Shown: one piece after another, positions 28,289 through 35,885 of the stretch
How the letters are laid out: the number at the start of each line of letters is the position of its first letter
How positions within the stretch are numbered: position 1 is the stretch's first letter
Assembly (NCBI GenBank): GCA_934434555.1
Contig: CAKRZX010000007.1
Span: 1-64,000 of the forward strand
Length of the DNA stretch: 64,000 bases
DNA from: an uncultured Clostridia bacterium
Lineage (GTDB): Bacteria > Bacillota > Clostridia > Christensenellales > QALW01
Direction: 5' to 3'
Position numbers and translations under genes: made by a program
Notes under the pieces: model-generated
Databases searched by the model: none
What the model was told of the DNA's origin: nothing
What the model saw: the letters and a program-made list of their open reading frames with translations, nothing else

Positions 28289-28800
28289 AAGCGCTTATTG
28301 TTATTGATGTACAGAACGATTTTGTTACCGGAACGCTGGGAACGAAAGAAGCCGTTGCAGTGCTGCCGAATATTAAGAGGAAAATCGATGCATATGTTAA
28401 AGAGGGAAACGGGGTAATATTCACACGCGATACCCACGGTACTGACTATCTTGAAACCAATGAGGGCAGGCATCTGCCGGTTCCGCATTGCATTAAAGGC
28501 TCGTACGGCTGGCAGGTTGCAGGGGAGATTGACCTGCCGGAACGGGAGCATATTGATAAAACTTCTTTTGGTTACACCGAATGGGCCGAACTGCTGGCGG
28601 GCAGAAATTATACGGGGCTTGAACTTATAGGTGTATGCACCGATATCTGCGTAATTTCAAATGCATTGATCCTGAAAGCGGCATTTCCTGAAATTGATAT
28701 TACCGTTGATGCGGGCTGCTGTGCGGGAGTAACCCCCGAAACCCATGCGGCAGCGCTGACGGCAATGAAATCGTGCCAAATCAATGTTATCGGAGAATGA
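28285..28800 (+). CDS. Isochorismatase-like cysteine hydrolase
   Basis: 171 residues; ATGA overlap with the previous gene, GGAGG before the start. The catalytic triad is visible: D8 (IDVQNDF), K92 (DKTSFG) and C122 (GVCTDICV). PHCIKGSYGW (67-76) matches the HC.KG.. turn of nicotinamidase-like members. The family hydrolyses amides or vinyl ethers (nicotinamide, N-carbamoyl compounds, isochorismate). Nicotinamidase is a reasonable guess, but the metal site of PncA (D-x-H-x-x-H) is only partly evident (TRDTHGTDY), so the substrate stays open. Confidence 0.85.
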   Translation: MKALIVIDVQNDFVTGTLGTKEAVAVLPNIKRKIDAYVKEGNGVIFTRDTHGTDYLETNEGRHLPVPHCIKGSYGWQVAGEIDLPEREHIDKTSFGYTEWAELLAGRNYTGLELIGVCTDICVISNALILKAAFPEIDITVDAGCCAGVTPETHAAALTAMKSCQINVIGE

Positions 28801-28891
28801 ACGGAAGTAACAAAATGCGGGCAAAAAGATCGGCATCGGGATATGACTGCCCCTTGTGAAAATGAAAAACCGACATTTACGGGAGGAAAAG

Positions 28892-29980
28892 ATGAAATTA
28901 AAAAACACGGCAATAGCTGCCGTTATTATACCTGTATTATTTTTAACCGCCTGTGTTGAGATATTGCCGGATTTACAGACCGAGGCACCGCAGTATACGG
29001 CTGAGAGCACACATAATGCAAACGCCCTGCCTCCTGCGGATACCGATAATTACGGGAAACAGGCTTCACAAATTGTCGACGGCGCCATAACGGACGCACT
29101 GGCGATTCTTAATACGGACAGCAATATATCTTCGGACGCACCGGCATCAACGCCGCGGAGAGAGAAGTTGACCGAACCTGTCCGCAAAATTTACGATATG
29201 ATTTTTTCGGCAGTTGAAAAGATAGAGGATTATGAGTGGGATTCGTCCGGATACGGAGATGCCTTTTCGGATTTCATGGCGGCTGACGAAGCGCTCAGGG
29301 CAGATCATCCGCGTTTAAGGGCGTATTATTATCCCGACGTTTCGGGAAACGTTTTCAAACCGATTTATTTTCTTCCGGGGACTTCCTATGATTCGCCAAC
29401 CGGCGACAAAGAGGCTATTGCCCGGAGTATGGGTATTTTCGATGCCGTCAGCAAGCGTATTATCGACTGTATGCCCCGCGGGCTGTCAGATTCAGGCAAG
29501 TACCGCTATTTTGCCGCCGTAATAACGGAGCGGTGCGAATACGATCGCTCGCTTTCATCGGCAGGGTTACCGTATCCGGCGTACAATGCGCTTGTTAACG
29601 GCACTGCGGTATGCAGCGGTTACGCTTCGGCACTTGAACACCTTTGTAAAGAGGCGGGGCTGTTTTGCCAACGGGTAGACGGCAGGAAAGACGGAGGAGA
29701 ACATGCGTGGAACAGAATTTGCCTGGGGGGCAGTTTTTATTATTGCGACCTTACTGCGGCAGATGCGGAGATCCCCGGGTCGGATGCGTGGCTGAAATGC
29801 ACGGTAATAACCGCCGAACGTGCAAAAAATGAAAACTACCGGCCGTTCGGGGCGGGTATGACGGTTGACGGAACGGCGGTTTCTTGCATCAGAATGAGCG
29901 GTTTGCAATATTATATCGATTGCAAATCCGCAATCTTTTTTCGCACACGGCAGCAGCAAGCCGCTGCCCTACGGAGTTGA
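28892..29980 (+). CDS. Transglutaminase-like lipoprotein
   Basis: 362 residues from the ATG at 28892 behind GGGAGGAAAAG. Lipoprotein signal with lipobox LTAC (Cys21). After a linker, the C-terminal half is a transglutaminase/protease-like core with Cys241 (TAVCSGYA), His271 (EHAWN) and Asp286 (YYCDLTAAD), so a complete triad. It would sit on the outer face of the membrane and act on peptides or wall proteins. The last ten residues and stop (RQQQAAALRS) are encoded by a dispersed-repeat copy, so the natural C-terminus may be altered. Confidence 0.82.
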   Translation: MKLKNTAIAAVIIPVLFLTACVEILPDLQTEAPQYTAESTHNANALPPADTDNYGKQASQIVDGAITDALAILNTDSNISSDAPASTPRREKLTEPVRKIYDMIFSAVEKIEDYEWDSSGYGDAFSDFMAADEALRADHPRLRAYYYPDVSGNVFKPIYFLPGTSYDSPTGDKEAIARSMGIFDAVSKRIIDCMPRGLSDSGKYRYFAAVITERCEYDRSLSSAGLPYPAYNALVNGTAVCSGYASALEHLCKEAGLFCQRVDGRKDGGEHAWNRICLGGSFYYCDLTAADAEIPGSDAWLKCTVITAERAKNENYRPFGAGMTVDGTAVSCIRMSGLQYYIDCKSAIFFRTRQQQAAALRS

Positions 29981-29992
29981 AAAGAAATTTTA
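29948..29992 (-). repeat. Partial inverted copy of the 4024/4352 repeat
   Basis: 27 bases (29948-29974) are identical to the reverse complement of copy B around 4383-4409, and a further 18 are similar. It overlaps the end of the transglutaminase gene. Confidence 0.75.
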
Positions 29993-30060
29993 GAATAGAA
30001 CAATCATTTTTTTTTTTGATAAACTTATTTTTTTCTCTTTGTCTTTCTTGCGTTTTTTTG

Positions 30061-30101
30061 CAAAAATAAAAGAACCCGCTATGTTAAAGTAGCAAGTTCT
30101 T
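30061..30101 (-). terminator. Terminator of the 30207 gene
   Basis: Read on the minus strand, AAGAAC-TT-GCTA pairs with TAGC-GG-GTTCTT (30070-30101), followed by TTATTTTTG. Confidence 0.7.
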
Positions 30102-30104
30102 TAT

Positions 30105-30200
30105 TCAACTTTCTTTTAAGAAAGTTGACTGGGTACGGGGCGGAGCCCCGAAAAAACGGTGAAGCCCCGAAAAAGAGAGGGGTACGGGGCAGCGCCCCGA
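30105..30200. repeat. Cluster of short palindromes in the intergenic region
   Basis: A perfect 11-bp palindromic hairpin (30105-30115 with 30118-30128, loop TT) is followed by two near-identical copies of TACGGGGC-x-GCCCCGAA (30134-30152 and 30182-30200), each a small GC hairpin. The rest of 29981-30206 is T-rich with nothing else recognisable. Confidence 0.7.
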
Positions 30201-30206
30201 ATAATC

Positions 30207-31082
30207 TTACAATCCCGCGGCTTTCTTTACACAAGCCTGATGGTCGGGGTCAATTTTGTTGGAACAATGGGTGCGCGAATTCTTGAAATGAATACAGTAA
30301 TGCCCCGTCATATTATTGGAGGCTATGGCGTCGTAGCCGTGGGGATAGCCGTGATAGGACGCCGCAAGGCGGTAGCCTTTTACAACAACAACGCAGGCGT
30401 GACGTTTCCAGTTCTTATAGTACTTGCCCAAAGCCGCCTTGTAATTTTCGGTATCGGACTTGGTAACAGGTTCAACGTCGGCGTGTTTGCTTCCGCCGGT
30501 GCGTTTTACCGTCCACGAAATTCCGGTATCGTAATCGTAAACGGTGGCGGTTGTGCCTTTTGTGAAAACCTTTGTTACTTCCGACCACTCCATATATTTT
30601 CCCGGCTGAACTTTGCCGTTGCTCTTTGCCGAATTTGACGTGCTCGGCTTCTTTGTGGGTGCGGGTGTGGCTTTTGCGGTGGGCTTTGGCGTAGGCGTGT
30701 TGCCGAAACGGTCGGCGGAAGAATCAATTCCGTCCATAGGCATACGCACGGCGGAGTTTTCGTATAAAACCGCGTTTGTTTCAGCGTCAACCGTGCCGCT
30801 TTCCTTAATCCCGTTATATTTCTGAAAAAGGCTTACCGCATGCTGCGTAAGTGAGCCGTAATAACCGGTCACCTTGTAATTGTAGTAGCCTAAATCTTTA
30901 AGTCTGCACTGCAAATTTACCACGTCAAAACCGTTGTTGCCCGTGTCAAGAGTGGGGTAGAGCGCTTCCTGTGAAATTGAATCAATTCCCGTGTCGGGTT
31001 CGCTATCGGCAAAAACGGGTACGGAAACAGCCGCAAGCGTCAGAACCGAAACAATCAACCCTGTTATATAGTGCTTTAACAA
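30207..31082 (-). CDS. Secreted peptidoglycan-binding protein with uncharacterised His/Cys-rich domain
   Basis: 291 residues from the TTG at 31082, nine bases after AAGGAG; longer readings have no site. Signal peptide to VFA (about 25), a PG_binding_1 domain (about 40-105: VVNLQCRLKDLGYYNYKVTG, TQHAVSLFQKYNG), a TPTPKPTAKATPAPTKK linker, then a C-terminal domain (about 160-290) with HADVEP, HGYPHGYDA, GHYCIHF, RTHCSNKIDPDHQ. These spaced His, Asp and Cys suggest a metal-dependent or thiol hydrolase acting on the wall, but I cannot assign a named family. Confidence 0.75.
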   Translation of the reverse strand: MLKHYITGLIVSVLTLAAVSVPVFADSEPDTGIDSISQEALYPTLDTGNNGFDVVNLQCRLKDLGYYNYKVTGYYGSLTQHAVSLFQKYNGIKESGTVDAETNAVLYENSAVRMPMDGIDSSADRFGNTPTPKPTAKATPAPTKKPSTSNSAKSNGKVQPGKYMEWSEVTKVFTKGTTATVYDYDTGISWTVKRTGGSKHADVEPVTKSDTENYKAALGKYYKNWKRHACVVVVKGYRLAASYHGYPHGYDAIASNNMTGHYCIHFKNSRTHCSNKIDPDHQACVKKAAGL

Positions 31083-31143
31083 ACAGATTATCTCCTTAAA
31101 TATTACTAATATATTACGAGTATAACAGAATGTTTGCTGCGTG

Positions 31144-31746
31144 TCAAGAGTTTTTTTCTTTTGAGAAAATGCAGCCGCAGTAATTCTGCCTGTAAAGCCC
31201 GAATTCCTTTGAAAGTTCAATTGAGCGCTTGTAGCCGTTTTTCTTTTTGAAGTCGGACGGAAGAAATTTTACACCGTATTTCTTGCCTGTTTCCTCACCG
31301 ATTCCGTTGATAAGCGGAGCGTTTTTGTGGGGCGAAACCGTAAGTGTGGTGGTGAACCAGTCAAAATTATAAGCCTTTGCCGTCCGTGCGCATTCGTCAA
31401 GACGCAGCAAAAAGCACTTTTCGCACCTTGCGCCGCCCTCAGGCTCATTTTCCAAGCCTCTCACAAACTCAAAATACTTTTCGGGCGTATAGTCAAGTTC
31501 CATAATCGAAACGGGATTTTCGCATTTTAACTCCCGAATGATTTTTCTCTGATTTTCAAGCCGAAGAATATATTCGCTTTCGGGCTGAATGTTGGGGTTA
31601 AACCAAAGAACCGTAACGGAAAAATGCTTTGAAAGCGTTTCAAGGCAGTAACTGCTGCAAGGTCCGCAGCAACTGTGCAGCAAGAGCGTGGGCACGCCGT
31701 CAAGGGACGCTATAATCTCGTCCTGTTCTTTCTGAAACTGCCTCAA
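31144..31746 (-). CDS. queH: Epoxyqueuosine reductase QueH
   Basis: 200 residues from a TTG at 31746 that overlaps the previous gene's stop. The QueH (DUF208) pattern is clear: LLHSCCGPCSSYCLE near the N-terminus, CEKCF in the middle and NYCGCIFS at the C-terminus, supplying the Cys ligands for an Fe-S cluster and a metal. It reduces epoxyqueuosine to queuosine in tRNA anticodons, replacing QueG. No other queuosine genes are near. Confidence 0.93.
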   Translation of the reverse strand: MRQFQKEQDEIIASLDGVPTLLLHSCCGPCSSYCLETLSKHFSVTVLWFNPNIQPESEYILRLENQRKIIRELKCENPVSIMELDYTPEKYFEFVRGLENEPEGGARCEKCFLLRLDECARTAKAYNFDWFTTTLTVSPHKNAPLINGIGEETGKKYGVKFLPSDFKKKNGYKRSIELSKEFGLYRQNYCGCIFSKEKNS

Positions 31747-32003
31747 CCCTTGTTTGCCTCCCTGAAAACGTCAATAAGCATTTTGAATTCTTCGTCGCTT
31801 TCAATTTCGGAAAGGGTCAGTTCCTTTGCGGCGGGGTCGTAAACCGACGCGTATACATCCGGTCCGTTCTTGCCCTTTATATCGTCGGTGTAAAGAATAT
31901 AATCTTTATCAAAATCGTCGCTGTGAAAGGTAAACAGCCCGCGGCATTTGATTTTCCTGCCTTTTCCGTTATCAACAAAAAAGAAGTTGTTTTTCTCGTC
32001 CAT
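31743..32003 (-). CDS. DUF1292-like small protein
   Basis: 86 residues from the ATG at 32003, with ACGAGG upstream and its own promoter. The acidic beta-rich pattern (EKNNFFFVDNGKGRKIKCRG, FDKDYILYTDD, SDEEFKMLIDVF) matches DUF1292 proteins, common and uncharacterised in Firmicutes. It overlaps the queH start by four bases, so the two are translationally coupled. Confidence 0.72.
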   Translation of the reverse strand: MDEKNNFFFVDNGKGRKIKCRGLFTFHSDDFDKDYILYTDDIKGKNGPDVYASVYDPAAKELTLSEIESDEEFKMLIDVFREANKG

Positions 32004-32032
32004 AAAAGCCTCGTAAAATTTATATTGATATA

Positions 32033-32062
32033 AGTATACTTGCTTTTCGCTTTTTTTGCAAG
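32033..32062 (-). promoter_or_regulatory. Promoter of DUF1292-queH
   Basis: On the minus strand TTGCAA (32062-32057), 18-base spacer, TATACT (32038-32033). Confidence 0.7.
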
Positions 32063-32077
32063 GAAAAATTATTTCTC

Positions 32078-32106
32078 TTGCCATCCGGGGCTTTTTTATA
32101 TATAAT
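32078..32106 (+). promoter_or_regulatory. Promoter of the ParA-like gene
   Basis: TTGCCA (32078-32083), 17-base spacer, TATAAT (32101-32106). It supports the ATG at 32138 as the gene start. Confidence 0.75.
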
Positions 32107-32137
32107 TATAGTGATTATTTTTTTAGGAGCGGAAAAA

Positions 32138-32929
32138 ATGAAAAAAACGGTTACCGTGTGCTTTGCAAATAACAAGGGCGGGTCGGGAAAGTCCACAACC
32201 TGCTCAAATGTAGGCTATTCACTTGCGAAAATGGGAAAAAAAGTTTTGCTTATCGACAGCGATATGCAACTTAACCTGTCCCTTTCTTTCTTTGATGAGG
32301 AAACCGTGCTTGATATGGCAAAAGGCGAAAAAAACCTCTATTACGCAATAAAGGAACAGAAAGATTTGAGTGATTATATCGTTTCAACGGATTACGAAAA
32401 TCTTGACATTATTCCCTCGTCAACGCTTATGAGCGGTATTGAATACGAACTTTTTACCAAGTGGCAAAGGGAATTCATTATGCGCAAGTGCCTTAAAAAC
32501 ATAAAGGAAAGCGGTAAATACGACTATATTCTTATTGATGCGCCGCCGACACTGGGCGGGTGGGTGATGAATCTGCTCTGCGCGTCCGACTTTTTGCTTA
32601 TCCCGGTAGAAGCAAGCCCGTGGGGGCTTTTCGGACTTGCGAATATGTTTGAATTCTATTCAACCGTAAAGGAAATCGCCCCCGAACTTTCTGTTTTGGG
32701 CATTGCCATTACAAAGGTGAACGAACGCAAAAATTACTTCAAGCAGACTCTTGCCGCCCTTGAAGAAATAAAGGATTTTTATGTTTTTTCGTCCTATGTG
32801 CGGGTGGATTCCGCCATTGAGTGGGCGCAGGACGCAGGCAAACCGGTGGGGGAATACAAACATTCGAGCCGTGCCGCGGGCGAGTATGAAGCTCTCGCAC
32901 GGGAAATAGACGAGCGTGTGAGAAAATGA
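32138..32929 (+). CDS. Orphan ParA/MinD-type ATPase
   Basis: 263 residues from the ATG at 32138 behind TAGGAGCGG. Deviant Walker A NKGGSGKST (12-20), LLIDSDMQLN switch region, YDYILIDAPPTLG Walker B-like, typical of ParA/Soj ATPases that dimerise on DNA or membrane. No parB and no centromere-like repeats are next to it, so chromosome partition is unlikely. Instead the stop overlaps the start of a tubby/LURP-one-like gene by four bases, which suggests that the two proteins work together in positioning or signalling; this is inference. Confidence 0.85.
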   Translation: MKKTVTVCFANNKGGSGKSTTCSNVGYSLAKMGKKVLLIDSDMQLNLSLSFFDEETVLDMAKGEKNLYYAIKEQKDLSDYIVSTDYENLDIIPSSTLMSGIEYELFTKWQREFIMRKCLKNIKESGKYDYILIDAPPTLGGWVMNLLCASDFLLIPVEASPWGLFGLANMFEFYSTVKEIAPELSVLGIAITKVNERKNYFKQTLAALEEIKDFYVFSSYVRVDSAIEWAQDAGKPVGEYKHSSRAAGEYEALAREIDERVRK

Positions 32930-33402
32930 TTTTTACGCTAAAGCAAAAAATATGGTCGTGGCTTGACAGTTACAATATCCTTGATTCAAACGGAAAAGTT
33001 CTATATACGGTAAACAGCCGCCTTGCGTGGGGGCATTATTTTGAAATACGCGATAAAAACGGCGTTTGCATCGCAACGGTCAAACAAAAAATCTGGTCGT
33101 TTTTAAGTAAATTCGAAATATATTACGGCTCCGAATTTGTCGGCTGTGTTTCAAGGCAGTGGAGTTTTTTCCGCCCCGAATACGATATAGATTTTATGGG
33201 CTGGACCGTTGAGGGCGAACTTGATTTTCTGAGATGGAATTACAGGATATGCGATAAAGACGGCAATACCGTAGCGGTAACAAAAAGGGAATACGGATTT
33301 GTTGATACATACAGCGTGGAAGTTGATAAAGAAGAAAACGCACTTCCCGCGCTGATACTTGCGCTGTCAATAGACGCAGAGGAGTGTTCACGAAACAGTT
33401 GA
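32926..33402 (+). CDS. LURP-one-related / tubby C-terminal-like protein
   Basis: 158 residues, translationally coupled to the ParA-like gene. Repeated strand pattern of the LOR/DUF567 fold: LKQKIWSWLDSYNILDSNGK, YFEIRDKNG, VKQKIWSFLSKFEIYYG, WNYRICDKDGN. Such proteins form a 12-strand barrel around a central helix and are thought to bind membranes or lipids; bacterial members are uncharacterised. The C-terminal helix (LPALILALSID) would fill the barrel. The family call is from pattern only. Confidence 0.72.
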   Translation: MIFTLKQKIWSWLDSYNILDSNGKVLYTVNSRLAWGHYFEIRDKNGVCIATVKQKIWSFLSKFEIYYGSEFVGCVSRQWSFFRPEYDIDFMGWTVEGELDFLRWNYRICDKDGNTVAVTKREYGFVDTYSVEVDKEENALPALILALSIDAEECSRNS

Positions 33403-34301
33403 TGAAAAATAAAAACGATATTTCAGGCGTAATCTGTGCGCTTGTACCCAATATTATTTTCGGGTTCAGTTTTCTGTTTTCAAAAACGGCGCTCAATTTT
33501 GCCCATCCGCTGATAATTCTTGCCGTCAGGTTTACTGTGGCGTTTGCCGCAATGTTTATTTTGCGGGTTATCGGCGCAATAAAAGTGAATTTCAAGGGCA
33601 AAAACGTAAAAATGATTCTGCTTATGTCACTGATGCAGCCGCTTTTATATTTTTTGCTTGAACTTTACGGGTTAAAGGGAACGTCAAGTGCGCTTTCGGG
33701 AGTAATAACATCACTTGTGCCTATCGGTGTAATAGTGCTTTCGGCTGTTTTCTTAAAGGAAAAACCGACAAAATTGCAGATTGTCTGCTCGGTGATTTCG
33801 GTTGCCGCCGTTGCGGCGGTAAGTCTGCTTGCGGCTAACGGCGGAGGGAAAACAGAAATTACAGCCTGTATTATGCTCATATGCGCAGTTGTTGCAGCGT
33901 CTGTTTTTAACATTTTGAGCCGAGGCGAGGCAAAGAATTTTTCGCCCGTTGAACGCACGTATATGATGTTCGCGGTGGGGGCGGCGGGGTTCGATATTAT
34001 TGCCCCGTGCGTTTTAAGGGAAAAGTTTGTTCCCGAACTTCTGTTTGCCTGCTCACATATTGAATTTTGGGGCGCGATACTTTATCTTTCTGTTGCGTCA
34101 AGCGTGTTCGCGTTTTTAATGTACAATTACGCCACAAGCAAAATCGACGCGGTTCGCGCGGCATCGTTTTCAAACATAATAACCGTCGTTTCGGTTTTTG
34201 CCGGCGTGGTTATTCTTAAAGAACCGCTTTCAATATTGCAGATTATACTCTGCGTGATTATTATTCTGTCCGTATGGGGAGTGAACAGGGTGAAAAAATG
34301 A
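33402..34301 (+). CDS. EamA/DMT superfamily transporter
   Basis: 299 residues from the ATG at 33402, overlapping the previous stop codon; a GTG at 33384 would add six residues. Ten hydrophobic helices in two EamA repeats, each with the family's pattern (LVPNIIFGFSFLFSKTAL in the first, then SSVFAFLMYNYATSKIDAVR in the second, and VIVLSAVFLKEKPT between). It probably exports a metabolite or amino acid; the substrate is unknown. Confidence 0.9.
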   Translation: MKNKNDISGVICALVPNIIFGFSFLFSKTALNFAHPLIILAVRFTVAFAAMFILRVIGAIKVNFKGKNVKMILLMSLMQPLLYFLLELYGLKGTSSALSGVITSLVPIGVIVLSAVFLKEKPTKLQIVCSVISVAAVAAVSLLAANGGGKTEITACIMLICAVVAASVFNILSRGEAKNFSPVERTYMMFAVGAAGFDIIAPCVLREKFVPELLFACSHIEFWGAILYLSVASSVFAFLMYNYATSKIDAVRAASFSNIITVVSVFAGVVILKEPLSILQIILCVIIILSVWGVNRVKK

Positions 34302-34442
34302 ACGGATACAATTCCCGCAAATCTTCCCGAGCCGTTTTTGCTCATAAACACTATGGTGCTGGAAGGCAGATTCGTGCTTGAAAAAAGCCACACGCACGCG
34401 TTTTATCACAAAGAACGGAATTGCGGTTACGGCGGGACATAA
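34302..34442 (+). pseudogene. Possible remnant coding sequence after the transporter
   Basis: In frame with the transporter but beyond its stop, 46 codons read as protein-like sequence (PEPFLLINTMVLEGRFVLEK, then SHTHAFYHKE) to a TAA at 34440-34442. There is no start with a ribosome site. It may be a scrap of a lost gene; the call is weak. Confidence 0.3.
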
Positions 34443-34473
34443 AACCCCGGATGTAAAACAGACAAAGCACAAT

Positions 34474-35478
34474 TTAACGCTTTTCTATTTTACAGCCCGT
34501 ATAGTAGTGCAAAAGAATTTCACTGTACGTCTTTCCCGAAAGCGCAAGCGCCTGTGCGCCGTGCTGGCTCATACCCACACCGTGACCGTAGCCGCGCTGG
34601 GTAAAAATTATTTTTCCGTCTGCGATTCTGAAAGTAAAATCGGTTGAGCGCAGGTCAAGCGCTTTTCTCAACGCCGTGGCTTTAATGCTCTTTTCACCGA
34701 TTTTTACCGTTGAAACTCTGCCCGCGTCGGTAAAAGATATTATTTTAAGGTCTATTTTATCAATGCTCAAATCAGGAAACGCGGCGTTTATCTTGCTTAC
34801 AAATTCGTCTTTCGTAAATGACTTTTCCTGTGTGTATTTTTCCGTGTCGATGGGCGTATCCACGCTTACAAGATAAGGACGGTTTCCGCCGAAAACGGAA
34901 ACGCAGTCTTCGGTTTTGCCAACGCTTGAAGAGTGGTACAGCGCACATATGGGCTTTGAACCGTAGGTAAGAATCTCGCCCGCGGTGCTTTCTACCGCCT
35001 CACGGATATTTTTAAGATACTTTTCGTAATTTTCGCCCCACTGGGAACGCATTTTTTCATCGCTTTTATACGCCTGACAGTGCTTGGAATCGGTACAGAT
35101 ATCCGCGCCTTTGGCACAGCCGCCGCCGTCCATTTTATAATAAAGATACGTGCGCGCCGCCACGGCCTGTGCTTTTAAGGCTTCGGGGGAAAAGGTGGGA
35201 TAAACTTCGCCCGCCACAACGCCCACAATATATTCTTCCGCGTCCATTTCGGTTTTTTCATTGTCAATCATAACGCTGACGGTTTTTGCCGGCACTTTCT
35301 CAACGCTTTTTGCTTCCTCTTCGATTTTAGGGGAAGAAATGCGGGTTATGCTTGTCTTTGCCGTGGCGGAAGAGATTATTTCCACTTCGTTATCTTTCTT
35401 TTGCGAGAACAAAAGGCAGCACAGCGCGAGCATAACCGCCGCAATAAGCGCACAAAACGGAATTTTTAACTTTTCCAC
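34474..35478 (-). CDS. spoIID: Stage II sporulation protein D (SpoIID)-type lytic transglycosylase
   Basis: 334 residues from a GTG at 35478 behind GGGCGGTGA. N-terminal membrane anchor (7-24), then the SpoIID domain: EEYIVGVVAGEVYPTF with the catalytic Glu, LKAQAVAARTYLYY, CHQ-like SKHCQAYKS with Cys/His for metal, LYHSSSVGKTED and the C-terminal RGYGHGVGMSQHGAQ. SpoIID cuts glycan strands during engulfment of the forespore. Its presence suggests an endospore-forming lineage, although SpoIID-like proteins also occur outside sporulation. Confidence 0.9.
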   Translation of the reverse strand: MEKLKIPFCALIAAVMLALCCLLFSQKKDNEVEIISSATAKTSITRISSPKIEEEAKSVEKVPAKTVSVMIDNEKTEMDAEEYIVGVVAGEVYPTFSPEALKAQAVAARTYLYYKMDGGGCAKGADICTDSKHCQAYKSDEKMRSQWGENYEKYLKNIREAVESTAGEILTYGSKPICALYHSSSVGKTEDCVSVFGGNRPYLVSVDTPIDTEKYTQEKSFTKDEFVSKINAAFPDLSIDKIDLKIISFTDAGRVSTVKIGEKSIKATALRKALDLRSTDFTFRIADGKIIFTQRGYGHGVGMSQHGAQALALSGKTYSEILLHYYTGCKIEKR

Positions 35479-35490
35479 ATAATCACCGCC

Positions 35491-35829
35491 CTAATCGATT
35501 ATATAAGGACAGCCGTAAATGCGGACGTTTCCGGAAATATAAGTCTGCATTAAAACGTTGCCCTTATAAATACTATTGCTTTTTGCGGTGTAATATTCCC
35601 GAATAACTTTGCCGCCGGGAATTAAATCTGCCTTGTTTATTTCGCTTTCGTCAAGGCGGTAAACGTAAAAGCCGTCAGCCTGCCACTTTTCGCTTTTGGG
35701 GAAAACTTCGCCGTACGCGCGGGGCGAAACGACGTACGTGTTTTCGGGTTCAAGGCCGAAAACGGGAAGCGTGAAAAGCACGGCAAGCATAAGCGCAAAC
35801 ACTATTAAAAGTACAATGTATTTTTCCAT
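35491..35829 (-). CDS. Membrane-anchored protein of unknown function upstream of spoIID
   Basis: 112 residues with an N-terminal hydrophobic helix (4-24) and a small extracellular beta-rich domain (PRAYGEVFPKSEKW, SNSIYKGNVLMQTY). It ends 12 bases before the spoIID start, so they share a transcript. Its ribosome site AAAGGAGAG forms one arm of the hairpin that ends rho transcription, so translation of read-through RNA may be blocked. No family recognised. Confidence 0.65.
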   Translation of the reverse strand: MEKYIVLLIVFALMLAVLFTLPVFGLEPENTYVVSPRAYGEVFPKSEKWQADGFYVYRLDESEINKADLIPGGKVIREYYTAKSNSIYKGNVLMQTYISGNVRIYGCPYIID

Positions 35830-35874
35830 AAAAAAACTCTCCTTTACATCAGCAATTATTGCTTAAAGGAGAGT
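35830..35874 (-). terminator. Terminator of rho whose stem holds the next gene's ribosome site
   Basis: On the minus strand ACTCTCCTTTA (35874-35864) pairs with TAAAGGAGAGT (35846-35836), with an inner AGCAAT/ATTGCT stem, followed by seven T. The second arm contains AAAGGAGAG, the ribosome site of the gene starting at 35829. Confidence 0.85.
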
Positions 35875-35885
35875 GTTTTATTCAT

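Noticed and set aside
32138..32929. Plasmid or chromosome partition locus
   Set aside because: ParA stands without ParB, and no parS-like palindrome is near; neighbours are ordinary chromosomal genes.
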